Of a DNA stretch of 64,000 bases, positions 50,225 to 61,947 are shown piece by piece (position 1 is the first letter of the stretch; every line of letters begins with the position of its first letter). Origin of the DNA: Arabidopsis thaliana (taxonomy: Eukaryota; Streptophyta; Magnoliopsida; Brassicales; Brassicaceae); contig NC_003071.7 in the NCBI RefSeq assembly GCF_000001735.4, positions 16,405,443-16,469,442 on the forward strand, written 5' to 3'. The translations under genes were made by a program, and so were the position numbers. The notes below the pieces were generated by a model. That model had not been told where the DNA came from, did no database searches, and worked only from the letters and a program-made list of their open reading frames with translations.

Positions 50225-52775
50225 ATGGTTAGTTGATTAACAATCTCTTTTTCTTAGATTAGGTTTAAACCTAAAAGTGTATTTTTTCTTTCAAATTTCT
50301 CGTAATGAATTGGTTTTGGTGTGCAGGCGATTGAAACAGAGGACATCAAGTACGAAGAGGTGTGTATTTATATATGTATGCAACGCATATATAGAAAAGG
50401 CTGGCGATTGATTGATGATTATATATTTATGTGCAGAGTTTCATAAAGAACACTCGAGGATTTAAGTTGTTCACATGCAGATGGCTACCAACAAACAGAG
50501 AGCCAAGGGCTTTAGTTTTCCTTTGCCATGGATATGGCATGGAATGCAGTATCACCATGAATAGTTGAGATCAACCCACTTCACAAATTCTATATATTAT
50601 AATTTTTTTATTTTTTTTTACATTTTTACATCTAGCTTTTATCTGAGACAAGGAAATAGCTAATACCGCTTAATTAATCTGGTCTAAGATCCAATTCTTA
50701 GTTACCACAACAATAAAAAAATAAAATAACGTTCAAGGTGAATATGATTGGATTAGGTACTGCTAGAAGGCTTGTGAAGGCAGGATTTGCGGTATATGGA
50801 ATGGATTATGAAGGACATGGAAAATCTGATGGGCTTAGCGCTTATATCTCAAACTTTGATCGTCTTGTTGATGATGTCTCAACTCACTACACAGCTATTT
50901 GCGGTAACGTTGACTTTGTGATGGTAAAAGTCAACTTATTGATTGATATTTTTGTGTGACAAAAAAACGTTGTAATGGAAAAAACTATATAATTGGTGAA
51001 TCCATATGAATTTTCTTGGTCGAACGTGCGATGATGCAAGCAGCTGATAATGAATATCTTGAAAGTTGTTTTTCTATTTGACATATACTTAATTATCTCT
51101 TGGAATGCAAAATTGAAATAGAGAGGGAAGAAAACAAGTGGAAGATGAGGTTTATGTTAGGAGAGTCAATGGGAGGAGCAGTTGTTTTGTTGCTAGGCAG
51201 GAAGAACCCTGACTTTTGGGATGGAGCTATCTTGGTCGCTCCAATGTGTAAGGTATTTCACTATTTCTCATCTTCTTAAAAGTTTTTAGTTACCTAATAT
51301 ATATTATTGTTAGGCTCGTTAATTTATAATATGTAATTGAAATTAAACAATAACTAACCGAATATCTATACACATTTTCTATACTACGAGTAAAATAAGT
51401 CGAGCAGAAATAAATCGTGTGGTAGCTAAAAAACTAATGGCAAACTTTGTTCGGAGGTAAACTCTTATGTCATGAGCAAGATGTAGTTTTACCCACTATT
51501 CTACAAGAAACAATCAAATGGAAAAGTCTCAGTTGTCACATGGATATATGATCATTGCAAATTATGACTATGTTGTAGCTGGCCTTTATTCATACACAAA
51601 GAAGAAACATATGTATAATTATAAAAATCAAGTGTTTGGAATTTGTTGTAGCTGGCTTAGAATAATGAGAGATCATGTTGTAGTTGATTTGAAACTCAGT
51701 CAACTTTTTTTTTTTAATCATTATATACCGTTTCGAATCCGTTAAAGTATCAATCCAAATTACTAGATTTTAGAAATGATAGTTTATCTATCATTGATAT
51801 CCATGTTTATAGTATCTACATATGTAGTCAGCTATGCAACTAATAATGCGTATTTTCTTATATAATAGGTAATTTTATAGAGTGATGTAAATTAAATGCA
51901 TATAAATGAAACATTTGTTTGTCAGTGAAGAAATATTGTAAATGTGGAATATATATACATTTGTCACAGATCGCAGAAGAAATGAAGCCAAGTCCTTTTG
52001 TTATTTCGATATTAACAAAGCTTATTTCGATTATACCCAAATGGAAAATCATTCCTAGTCAAGATATCATCGAGATTTCATATAAAGAGCCAGAAATTAG
52101 AAAACAGGTATGTTTCTATATAACATTTAGTAATCAAAAATGATTAGTTTATCAAAAATCTGTGTAAGAAACTGATCAATATGCTTGATTTAATTTTTGT
52201 ACATTTTGCTATATACGACTAATTAAGGTTAGAGAAAATCCTTTATGCTCGAAAGGACGACCACGCTTGAAAACTGCGTATGAGCTCTTAAGGATCAGCA
52301 ACGACTTGGAGAAGAGACTTCAAGAGGTAAATTATAAGTGATTACATATATATATATATATCCAAGATTTCCATAAATGCATATGATATTCAGATTGGAC
52401 TCAAATAGTGGTAATTAAGATTCTAACGTTAGATTTTTTTTGTCTCTGTAAAATATAAATCATCCGATCGAGAACTAATGCACATAATGATGATAATAGG
52501 TTTCATTGCCGTTTTTGGTATTACACGGAGATGATGATAAAGTAACAGATAAAGCAGTGAGCCAAGAACTGTACAAGGTTGCGTTGAGCGCTGACAAGAC
52601 CTTAAAGTTGTACCCTGGGATGTGGCACGGTTTGCTCACCGGCGAGACACCAGAGAACATCGAAATTGTCTTTGCCGACGTCATCAGTTGGTTGGAAAAA
52701 AGAAGTGATTATGGAAATGATAGGTTTGAGTCAGAGCTTAAACAGCGTAATGATCGTTTAAATTTCAAGAAATAG
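50225..52775 (+). CDS. MAGL7: monoacylglycerol lipase-like alpha/beta hydrolase, copy 2
   Basis: Exons are 50225-50227, 50327-50359, 50437-50563, 50757-50903, 51122-51252, 51970-52107, 52228-52326 and 52500-52775, giving 317 aa. The first coding exon is the ATG alone; the intron begins directly after it. The catalytic triad is Ser119 (GESMGG), Asp239 (HGDDDKVTD) and His269 (MWHGL), with HGYGME near the N-terminus. Exon lengths from the third coding exon on (127, 147, 131, 138, 99, 276) are identical to those of MAGL6 and MAGL8, showing tandem duplication without internal rearrangement. Introns differ in length, the longest being 51253-51969. The predicted role is hydrolysis of monoacylglycerol or lysolipid. 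Likely AT2G39410. Confidence 0.93.
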
Positions 52776-53164
52776 TCGTTTGACTTATTTTTTACACATA
52801 AAAGTGTTTTAATGAAATTCTGGTGTTTTGCATTTTGATGTTTAACGTTGCTATTGTGAATTGTACTATATATTTTAAGAAAACTTATACTATAGTCCAA
52901 TAATATTTCCTAAATAGTCCAACAAAATAAAGAAAAAGTTTTCATCATCTAGTATGATTTTAAAATGAGATTTGATATAACATAGCCAATAAGACTCCAG
53001 AGGAAACTCTCTGATTCGGCTTGGTTTGGCTAATGTTTTTAGACGCAACGATTTACTTAGATCTAGAACCATCAGATTAACAACATAAAACAACTTTAAG
53101 CTTTCGAGAAACGGAAAACCACAAAGATTCTTAGCAAAGAATTCATCAATGTAAAGAACATTGT
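52776..53164 (-). pseudogene. leucine-rich repeat relic of truncated F-box gene
   Basis: Read on the minus strand just after the F-box ORF stop, another frame gives FFAKNLCGFPFLESLKL and then VLDLSKSLRLKTL (about 53145 down to 53010), the pattern of LRR_2 segments in F-box/LRR/FBD proteins. It is out of frame with the upstream F-box ORF and decays by 52900. No FBD domain is seen. The MAGL7 3' UTR must overlap the left part. Confidence 0.65.
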
Positions 53165-53524
53165 CTAAAATATTTTGGTATAGAGGTGAAAACTCATAAT
53201 CTTGGGAAGCTTGTATCGAGCTAGGGTTTTGTTTATCGTATCAGCCTTCAGTCCCCTATACAAAGTTCCTGGTCCATCAAAGTATATGTAAGGTGTGTCA
53301 GACCATACATGCCTCCATCGTGTGGACAAGACTGAAGTTCTGATAGCTAAATTGGTCGGAAGAGAGGAGAGGATTTGTTGGAGGATCACATCAGGAAGCG
53401 AGCTGATTGAGTCTATATTTTCACTTGCATCTCTTGCTAGTTTGACATCTCTGTAGTGATGATGAGCGTAGCAGTCACCGGCGGTGGCACCGTCTCCGTT
53501 TCCGCCGTCGTCTGCCTCTGCCAT
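53165..53524 (-). CDS. truncated F-box protein (F-box/LRR/FBD family)
   Basis: 119-codon ORF with ATG at 53524. The F-box lies at about residues 40-85 (DSISSLPDVILQQILSSLP, then TSVLSTRWRHVWSD), followed by the short linker YKLPKIMSFHLYTKIF and a stop. Normal family members continue for 250-350 residues with leucine-rich repeats and an FBD domain that choose the substrate for SCF ubiquitin ligase. Here a frame change after MSFHL removes them, though LRR-like sequence persists downstream. It could still make an SKP1-binding fragment, but is more likely a decaying gene. It is annotated, as I recall, as AT2G39415. It lies on the opposite strand between MAGL7 and MAGL8. Confidence 0.65.
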   Translation of the reverse strand: MAEADDGGNGDGATAGDCYAHHHYRDVKLARDASENIDSISSLPDVILQQILSSLPTNLAIRTSVLSTRWRHVWSDTPYIYFDGPGTLYRGLKADTINKTLARYKLPKIMSFHLYTKIF

Positions 53525-54999
53525 TACGTTATCAACCACCGATTGTAAACCTAGATATTTGTTTGCAATGACATAGCTTTTTGAGTTTTTGGGTTTATCA
53601 CAAAGCCCAGCTATATATATCCAAAATATTTTAAAAAGCCCATTACTAAACACGCACAACTTTTTTCTTGTCCGGAACTCAAAATATGTATGTACTTAAC
53701 AACTTAATCTGTGAAAAAAAAAAAAAAAAAATGTACTACCAACTTAGTCATGTTGATGTGATCATCTTCTTCTTGGATTGATATTACTAGTTGCAGAAAG
53801 TGACAATTTGATCTATTAGAAAATAATTGCTTATACTACACATTTGTTTTCTTTCGTAACAGATTGGTGGGATCTTTAAGAATGTATCGTCATGATTCTG
53901 ATTTTATAGAAGAACAACTTTATTTAAGATGTGCTTACATATTCTGCGAAAAAACCGGCATGTTGAATGGTTTTAGTCTCTCTGAACCGACAACAAGTTT
54001 TGTAATTTTTAATTTTATCTTACAGTCGTCACTTGAATCTTGATCGCCAATTTTTACATACTTGAGAAGAAAAATATTTAAAAAGCCAACCGATTTATTC
54101 GTCAAAGCCTCAAAGGCTACAGATTTTTTTAGCCAACGAGCAAATGATATGCACACGCGGATATGGGGGATCCAAAAATTAAAATATTTGTTGGTGTAAC
54201 TTTGAAGCATTGACTTAAAAAATAGTGGTTTTATCATATGAAATTAAACACTTAAAAATTTTTGTGGAAGTTGATACGGGATCACAATTTTACAAAAACA
54301 AATAGTTAGTCAACGGAGTATAACTTAGTTTTACGTCTAATATTGTTAGAGTTGACATTTTATAACATGTTAAGTAGTAGAAATTGTAGATTTGACTTTC
54401 TAGATTCTTCATTTGATGGTTCTTATGATCGTTCGTTTATAAATTTGTACTACAGAAACGATTAATCTAACATTATTTTACGATGAAGAACTAAAATTTG
54501 AACATATAGTGTCACTAGGAAAAAAGATTGATTTTCACCTTAACATCTCCAAACGTAGTAAGTAGATGTGAGTTTGATTTGCTAAATCCTAAATGAAAAA
54601 AAACTAACAAAACACAGTCAAACGTGAAAGAATTTTTGAGGGGGTGTTTCTGATAAATTTACGACTTAAGGTACTAGTTTAATGTTATTTTGAAAGTTTA
54701 GGGGGTGGTTTTGAAACGTCGCCAAACTTGAATTGCCACTTGTCAGGGAATATTTTATCATTTTAAAAAGAAGTAACAAAAAAAACGTGTTGCCGTGTAG
54801 AGGGGTGCGAGGAGAATCTGTTAAATCGTCGCTATCAAACAAGAAACGGTGTCGCATTATCGTATAGTCCTCTTCCTCAAAATCCTACCCAATATAAACA
54901 GAGCCGTACAACAAAAAACTCGATATCTTATCAAAAACTCGCTCTCCATCCAACAAAACCCGAAGAAAGAGAGATTCAGACTCAAATCTCTCAGTAGGA
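53525..54999. other. spacer and MAGL8 promoter
   Basis: AT-rich, with an A/T tract near 53715-53733. A minus-strand ORF at 53935-54237 has no recognisable motif. The MAGL8 promoter at the right has a TATA-like AATATAAA near 54890-54897, about 105 bases before the ATG. Confidence 0.4.
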
Positions 55000-57430
55000 A
55001 TGGTTAGTTACGTTAAGATCAAATACTCTCTGGTTTATATCTCTGTCAGACCATATCTGAAAATGTTTTAAATTTGTTCTTCTTATGTAACGAATTGGGG
55101 TATTTGGTATGCAGGCAAGTGAAACAGAGAACATCAAGTATGAAGAGGTATCTGTTTTATATTTTTTATATATAAATGAATGTATACATGTAGATAGAGA
55201 AATCTGGTTTTTGATTGGTGGCTATTTATTTATGTATGCAGAGTTTCATCAAGAACACTCGAGGAATGAAACTGTTCACGTGCAAATGGGTACCAGCAAA
55301 GCAAGAGCCAAAGGCTTTAGTCTTTATTTGCCATGGATATGCAATGGAATGTAGCATCACCATGAACAGTTGAGATACTTCAGCCAACTTCATGATTTCT
55401 TATGTATTCATCAAAGATAATAGATTTGTTAACAATTTTATTGATGTATATATGATTGGATCAGGTACTGCGAGGAGGCTGGTGAAAGCAGGATTTGCGG
55501 TATATGGAATTGATTACGAAGGGCATGGAAAATCTGATGGGCTTAGTGCTTATGTCCCAAACTTTGACCATCTCGTTGATGATGTCTCTACTCACTACAC
55601 AAGCATTTGCGGTAATGTTGACTTTTATTTGTGGGGGTTAAAAGTGAAATATTGACTTTTTAGACCTAGACTATATCTTTTGAAGACACTGTCAAAACCG
55701 CTTTTTTTTTTACTCATTCAGATAATTTTGATCAAATAAAGAATATTTTCTTTTCGAAATTATCTATCATGTCATCATGATGCTTTTTGTTGGATGGAAG
55801 CAACCCATACATAATTGAGTGTCTTTTGTCTGACTTTATCAAAAAAGTATTGCCTGATGTTTGTTTATTATTGTGTGTGGTTGGAATAATTAGAGAAAGA
55901 AGAGAATAAAGGGAAGATGAGGTTCTTGTTAGGAGAATCAATGGGAGGAGCAGTGCTTTTGTTGTTACACAGAAAGAAGCCTCAGTTTTGGGATGGGGCT
56001 GTCTTGGTTGCTCCAATGTGTAAGGTATATGTTCATTCTCTCATGCATCTTTTCATATCCAAATGTTTATTATGGGTCATTGCAATATCGTTTAGGTGAT
56101 GTTTTTTTCATACGTAAAATTTGTTTTGTTTAAAAAAGATAAGTTCAAACTTTTTAGTGGGAAAAAGTGAGAGTTACATATGCAAATAATTATTTTTTAA
56201 AAATATAGAAAGTAGAACCAGTATGCATTACCAGCCTGGCTTGTATTTTATAGGGGGGATTATTAGGGAAAGAATCTAAATTTATGCTTTTCTTTATTTT
56301 TAAGAAATATATATTCACATATATAGAAATAATTAGCCAGACTGGTTCATATATTATAAGAGGGAAGTTTGAATATGATTAAAACAGTATTATTTTGGTG
56401 TGATGCAACTTTTTGCCCACTCAATTCGAAAGGAACAAACATATATTATGTGCCAAAATGTTGGTTGTCAATTTTTCAAACTGGTCATCATGATGTGAAA
56501 GATGCTGAATTATTAGTATAGCAACTGGTTAGGTAATTATTGAGGAGACTCAGACTTTATTTACATAATATCAATTTATCTTAACTAATCTTGTATAATT
56601 ATTATAGGCATCCCACTAAGTTTGTGAAGTAATTATGGTATGGATAATGCTAAAAGCATATTATCATAAAAAAATAAATCTAGGGTGTAAATAAAATTTA
56701 TTAACATGTGGCGTGATTAATAAATTTTTCTGATGTCACAGATTGCTGAAGAAATGAAACCAAGCCCTTTGGTAATTTCGATATTGGCCAAACTTAGTGG
56801 AGTGATACCTTCGTGGAAAATCATCCCTGGCCAAGATATCATTGAGACTGCTTTTAAGCAGCCAGAAATCAGGAAACAGGTGTTTTCACTTTTTTAGCAA
56901 GACATTCTAATTCATATATATGTCTAATTCAAAACATATAGGTAATGATAAAGTGAATTAATGATTATAGGTTAGGGAAAATCCCTACTGCTACAAGGGA
57001 CGTCCACGTTTGAAGACTGCTTATGAGCTTTTGAGGGTTAGCACCGATCTCGAGAAGAGGCTTAATGAGGTATTCATTGATCATTTCATTACTTAAGAAG
57101 ACGATAATTTATGAAAGAGGTTAGTCATGTGAGTAATTTCACGTAATGGAGCAGGTTTCATTACCGTTCATAGTTTTGCACGGTGAAGACGATAAAGTCA
57201 CAGATAAAGCGGTGAGTCGACAACTGTATGAAGTTGCATCTAGTTCGGACAAGACTTTCAAGTTGTACCCTGGGATGTGGCATGGTTTACTCTATGGAGA
57301 GACACCAGAGAATATCGAGACTGTTTTTGCTGACATCATTGGCTGGTTGGATAAGAAAGTTGCTGATGAAAGTGGAGGCTTTGAATCCGAGCTTAAACGT
57401 AAAAATGATGGTATTCCTTTGAAAGGGTAG
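55000..57430 (+). CDS. MAGL8: monoacylglycerol lipase-like alpha/beta hydrolase, copy 3
   Basis: Exons are 55000-55002, 55115-55147, 55242-55368, 55465-55611, 55894-56024, 56742-56879, 56971-57069 and 57155-57430, giving 317 aa. As in MAGL7, the first coding exon is only the ATG. The triad is Ser119 (GESMGG), Asp239 (HGEDDKVTD) and His269 (MWHGL), with the HGYAME oxyanion motif. Arabidopsis MAGL8 (AT2G39420, recalled) is reported as an active monoacylglycerol lipase on lipid droplets and peroxisomal membranes, releasing fatty acid for beta-oxidation during seedling growth. It is closest to MAGL7 in exon sequence and leader layout. The longest intron is 56025-56741. Confidence 0.94.
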
Positions 57431-57979
57431 TTATCACTTTAACATAAACAAATAAAGGATAGTTAAAATCTGTTTGTCTGTTTGTTTTTCTCTCTTTTCC
57501 TGAATTCTGTTTATGTTAATTAGTTGTTACCATGTTTGTCACTCTCTGACTTAGTGTAATACTATTTAATAATTTATGGATTTGATTTCACAAGAAAATA
57601 TTTGAAAGAAATTGTTTGATTATGTGTGGACGTGTACAAAATATGGTTAAGAGACGATCCATAAGTCAACAAGGTGCATGAGACATTCTTTGACACGAGT
57701 AGAATATTGGCACTTCTAGTATTGGTTCCGTTATCGAACAAAACCATCTTTACATGCATTTGTTAGTAAGTAGCAAATCATTAGCTAATCAAAATAAGAA
57801 AATATAGGATCAGTTGAATTTCTAACTCAACTAAAGCAAATAAACAACAACTCCACTCCATTCTCACCACCTTAAACCAAATTCTCCAATGCCTCTTTAT
57901 ATAAACTCATTACACCTTCCATCAATAAACATCAAACACAAACCAAAGACAACTTGAGTAACCAAACCAAAGACTAAAA
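57431..57979. promoter_or_regulatory. MAGL8 3' flank and DIR9 promoter
   Basis: The left part is the MAGL8 3' UTR. A clear TATA box TATATAAA lies at about 57898-57905, some 75 bases before the DIR9 ATG, with a CT/CA-rich leader. No other feature. Confidence 0.6.
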
Positions 57980-58948
57980 ATGGCCAAAGCTCTTCACATA
58001 ACCATCTTTCTCTTCCTCATATCCTCCAATCTCCTCGCATTTATCAACTCCGCCAGACTTCTTGACGAGATCCAACCTCAGCCTCAGTTAGTCCCTACCG
58101 GCCAAATCCCCACTGTGGCTCCAACCGAAGCTGAGGAGGAGGATGGAACCGATGACAACCCAGGACTAGCAACCACAACCACAACTGCATCAGCAGTTAC
58201 AGTCCCAGCCGGTCCAGCAGAGGCTACAGAGCCATTACTAGAGTTCTTTATGCATGACGTGCTAGGCGGATCTCACCCATCAGCTCGTGTGGTTACAGGT
58301 ATAGTAGCTCAAACTGAAGTGAACGGAATACCATTCTCAAAGGCCAGTAACAGCATTTTCCCGGTTGACAATGGAGTCCCACTGGTCAACTCAAACAACA
58401 TCAACAGTGTCATTAACCCAAACACAGCTCCACTTCTCACCGGACTTGGCGGTGCTCAAACCTCCACCGTCATCCAAAACACTAACGGAAATTCCAACGA
58501 TGCCCTTAGCGCCAACAGTCTCCCTTTTGTAACTGCCGGGAACCTTCCTCCCGGTGCTGCCCTCCAGCATCTCATGTTCGGAACCATAACCGTTGTAGAT
58601 GATGAGCTAACCGAAAGCCACGAGCTTGGCTCAGCCGTTATAGGGAGAGCTCAAGGCTTTTACTTGGCCAGTTCCCTGGACGGAACAAGTCAGACTCTTT
58701 CTCTGACTGTATTGCTACATGGTGAGCATGACCAGCATGACACTTTAGACGATGCCATTAGTTTCTTTGGGGTTCACAGAACCGCCTCTCATGCCTCCCA
58801 GATCGCGGTTATAGGCGGGACCGGGAAGTTTGAACACGCCAAAGGGTATGCCATAGTGGAAACTCTGCATAACCAGGACAACCAGCATATCACTGATGGT
58901 CAAGACACCATCCTCCATTTCAGTGTATACCTTACCTACAAAGCTTGA
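57980..58948 (+). CDS. DIR9: dirigent protein DIR9 (ESB1-like)
   Basis: Intronless, 322 aa. A signal peptide is seen at 1-25 (MAKALHITIFLFLISSNLLA), then a Pro/Thr/Glu-rich linker (about 30-85, with EAEEEDGTDDN and TTTTTAS), then a dirigent domain (about 88-320) with segments LEFFMHDVLGGSHPSARVVT, MFGTITVVDDELTE, GRAQGFYLASSLDG and VIGGTGKFEHAKGYAIVE. It has a Gly/Asn-rich insert (NTNGNSNDAL). Dirigent proteins guide stereospecific coupling of monolignol radicals in the apoplast. The long linker places it beside ESB1/DIR10, needed for lignin in the endodermal Casparian strip, and DIR9 is reported to act there too. Likely AT2G39430. Confidence 0.94.
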   Translation: MAKALHITIFLFLISSNLLAFINSARLLDEIQPQPQLVPTGQIPTVAPTEAEEEDGTDDNPGLATTTTTASAVTVPAGPAEATEPLLEFFMHDVLGGSHPSARVVTGIVAQTEVNGIPFSKASNSIFPVDNGVPLVNSNNINSVINPNTAPLLTGLGGAQTSTVIQNTNGNSNDALSANSLPFVTAGNLPPGAALQHLMFGTITVVDDELTESHELGSAVIGRAQGFYLASSLDGTSQTLSLTVLLHGEHDQHDTLDDAISFFGVHRTASHASQIAVIGGTGKFEHAKGYAIVETLHNQDNQHITDGQDTILHFSVYLTYKA

Positions 58949-59363
58949 AGAGAAAATGAGTGTTAAAACAAGAAATGATTGCTTTTTTATATGTTCTTGC
59001 TCACTAGCTTCCGCTTGGGGCCTTTTTCCTTTGTTGCGCAAATTTGATTTCTAAAGAAATTTATTTAAATGAGACTGTTTCAATCAAAATCTTGTTTCAT
59101 TCACACAAAAAACTTTGTTGAAACACTTTGACAAATGGGTACAAGTCACACAATAAGCTTTTGAAGCAATGTGACTGACTTGCTAAGAGGCCAATCCTAG
59201 ACCTGACAAAGAAACTATTTGTATACAAAACTTTCTCAAATGCTATACATCTCCCTTTGATGATGCAAGCCAAATGCAACCACTACTCTGTTTCTATTCT
59301 CAATCAAAATGTAAGAATGCAATGTGAAACGAAAAAAGAATGAAAAGAATCACTCTATATACC
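58949..59363. other. 3' flanks of convergent DIR9 and DUF4378 gene
   Basis: A 415-base convergent spacer, probably both 3' UTRs. No further features. Confidence 0.5.
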
Positions 59364-61050
59364 CTACATGAAGCTGACAACCTCAGACAACAACTCATCC
59401 ACTATCATACTTTCTAATTCACAAACCACTGACTCATCATCAGCTTCGAGTTCTAACCACTCATCAATGTCTATGACTGGCACTTTGGCCAATGATTTTT
59501 TCTTGGATCGCTTCTCTTGCCTAGAAAGTACTTTCCAGAGTTCTTGTTTCAGTCCACATGTGCTTAGCGCAGTGCCTAGCCTCCTAGAAACGGGTTTCTT
59601 CCATGTTGGTGTAGCTGAAAAGGATTCTAGAATCTCTACAAGACTTGAATTGACTCTGTCAAACAAAATCTTTCTGTCAGATCTTTTCCAAGATGTCTCT
59701 GTGTAATACTTCTTCTCCAGTTTCTCGAAGATCTTGGGGGTGATGACTAAATCCCGTTTGCCAGGAACGCAATTCTTGTCCCCAAGTAAAACTTCAGCCA
59801 AGATATCATCAATGTAAGAAGAATCCCTGCTTTCTTGGGTATCCAAGAACCCAATTGGTTCACTTTCCTTGCTTTCTTTGATTGCAGAATCAAGTGCAGA
59901 CTCCTCATCGCTTGATACTTCCATCCCACTCCCATCTGAATAACTCTCAGATTCAGATTTCAGGGTTTCCAGCTGATTCTCTAGACCTAATGAGATTAAC
60001 ACAAGTAGTTTATTAAAGTTTTTTACATTGCATGCAACAACAAATATTTTTACAGCTACAAAACTTGTTCCTTACTTAGAAAATTGGGATAAGGAAGATC
60101 TTCACTGTCGTCTAAAATATCTTCACTATCGTCTAAGTTATCTTCATAAAACATTGGCTCCAGAACAGAAACAGGACTAGGTTGATGAGCATCTTCCGAA
60201 TTCGTCTGACATTCCGGAGATCCATGGGAGCAATCTACTGACTCAGCATTTATATCCTGCGGTTTAGTAAACATCAACATAAGCTTCAAGAGTTCAGTAA
60301 TATGCATAACATAAGAAGTTGCGAGGGGGCAATATGACTCAAAACGGAATGCTAAATATGTCAGTTAAGGAACACAAGGTAAAGGAAACAATTAGAAATG
60401 CTCTGATTCCTCCATACAGTCAAACTTTGGAATGGTTATAATGAGATCAATGAAGTTACCTTGGAAATGAAACCAGAAGAAGATAAATCCCTGAACTTCA
60501 CATCTGCTGCAACTCTGTCCCTAGAAGTACTAACCACCAAACTGGATTTAACTTCTCTCACAACTCTCTCCTTCTTCTGATCACAAAGTTTCTTCATTTC
60601 CTTTGGTTTCTCCTCCTGAAAGGAAAGGTCTTTCCCTTTCTTCCTATCTCCTAAACGAGAACCACTACTGAAACCAAGAGGAGTGAAATATCTCAGAGAA
60701 TTCTCTTCCTTGCCAAATTTGTGTTTCAGAGGATCAATACTTGTTGTGTGAAGATGTCTCAGCTTTGACTTGAAGTTTTGCTGATCATATCTCCTACCAA
60801 AAATCCTATGAGGAGGCTTAGCTAGTGCATCAATTATACCCTTGGAAGCCAACAAATTCGGTTTCTGGAGATAAACTCGACAAAGTTGCTTCGTTGGAAT
60901 CACTGTGAAACCAGAATTAGACTCCTTTTGGTTAAACCGTTTTGGTGGTTGATTCTGTTTCTCAACAACTCTCAGCTTATCTTGAAAGAGTCCATTAAAA
61001 CGCATCGATCTCTCAAAGACAGAGGAGGATCTAATTTCCTTAGACTCCAT
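59364..61050 (-). CDS. DUF4378 domain protein (TRM-like)
   Basis: Exons are 60460-61050, 60076-60256 and 59364-59986, giving 464 aa. The N-terminal ~200 residues are basic and probably disordered. The middle is acidic with a small repeat (DDSEDILDDSEDL). The C-terminal DUF4378 domain (about 310-464) shows RDLVITPKIFEKLEKKYY, the segment WKRSDRKILFDRVNSSLVEI and the terminal DDESVVCELESMIVDELLSE. DUF4378 is shared with LONGIFOLIA/TON1-recruiting-motif proteins that organise cortical microtubules. I recall AT2G39435 carrying an odd PIG-P-related title, probably taken from the neighbouring gene; nothing here resembles PIG-P. The function is unproven. Confidence 0.87.
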
Positions 61051-61701
61051 TTCTTTTGAGACCTCTACTCTTCGAGAATAACCAGAAATGAAGTAATCTG
61101 CAGAAAGATGATAGCTTTATGAAATAACAAATCAGAGAAATGTCAACAAGTTCAATCTAGGAGTAACAAATCAAGAGCAACCCAGAAAATAAAAAAATCA
61201 AACCTTTATCATCAAAAGATTCGCCGATCCAAATCTGGGAAAAAAGAACCTTTTTAACGAGAAAATTTGAAGGATAATTAGATTTGACTTCCAATAATGA
61301 AAACTGAAAAATGGAAACTTTGCTTAAAATTTTAGGTAAACGAGATTTGATTGAAAGAGAGAAAGAAACAAACCTGTGTCACAAACAATCACACTTGTTC
61401 AAATTGTTGAAGAGAAGAAGGAAATCGACGTCAAAGTTGGTCAGTTACACGAAATCTTTGGCAATTTAACAATAAAATTCGTCTGTTTATTTAATTTAAA
61501 AGAGTCCAATAATTTTGGCATGGGACCGTTATATAATATGATACATCATACATGCAAAGAATATGAAAACGACGTACGTTCTCACTTGGATTCTTATTCA
61601 ATTTCCCAAAAGTTTAAACGACAACAAACCATTTCTTAGGCTATCATATATAATTTAAGTCAGATTTATTATATGCAGATTTATTATTTTTAGATTTTGT
61701 T

Positions 61702-61947
61702 TTATTTTAATTTATGTGGTACAGTCACCTGAAGAATGACCCGCTTTCTCCAATCTGCTAGAAGATGACCCGCTTTCTCCAATCTGCTAGAAGATCTTGG
61801 AGTCTTACGCGTTTCTTTCTCCCTTTTCTCGCTTTCCCTTATCTCTCGCTCATGTAATGTTAGAGCGGACTGCTTAACTCGCTCTTCTAGATTTTTATTT
61901 TCTGAAGTTACCTTTGTAAATACTTTTCCTCTTAATTGGGTAACCAA
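61702..61947 (-). pseudogene. gene fragment encoding charged helix, frame-shifted by duplication
   Basis: The minus-strand open frame reads LEERVKQSALTLHEREIRES and EKREKETRKTPRSSSRLEKA, a charged helical composition unlike the AT-rich flanks. No ATG opens it (the frame starts at a TTG). A 29-base direct duplication near its end (61736-61764 and 61765-61793) shifts the frame; with a single unit the frame would end RLEKAGHSSGDCTT and a stop. This looks like the C-terminal end of a former gene or transposon protein; the family is not recognised. Confidence 0.45.
61736..61793. repeat. 29-bp perfect tandem duplication
   Basis: Two adjacent identical 29-base units, starting ATGACCCGCTTTCTCC and ending AATCTGCTAGAAG. 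Because 29 is not a multiple of three it changes the frame of the overlapping fragment. Perfect identity suggests a recent event. Confidence 0.9.

Noticed and set aside
53935-54237. 100-codon minus-strand ORF upstream of the truncated F-box gene
   Set aside because: I looked for F-box/LRR similarity because of its position but could not find a convincing motif.
59364-61050. PIG-P (GPI-GlcNAc transferase subunit P) function for the DUF4378 gene
   Set aside because: The protein has no membrane helices and shows DUF4378 motifs; the title I recall is probably transferred from a neighbouring locus.
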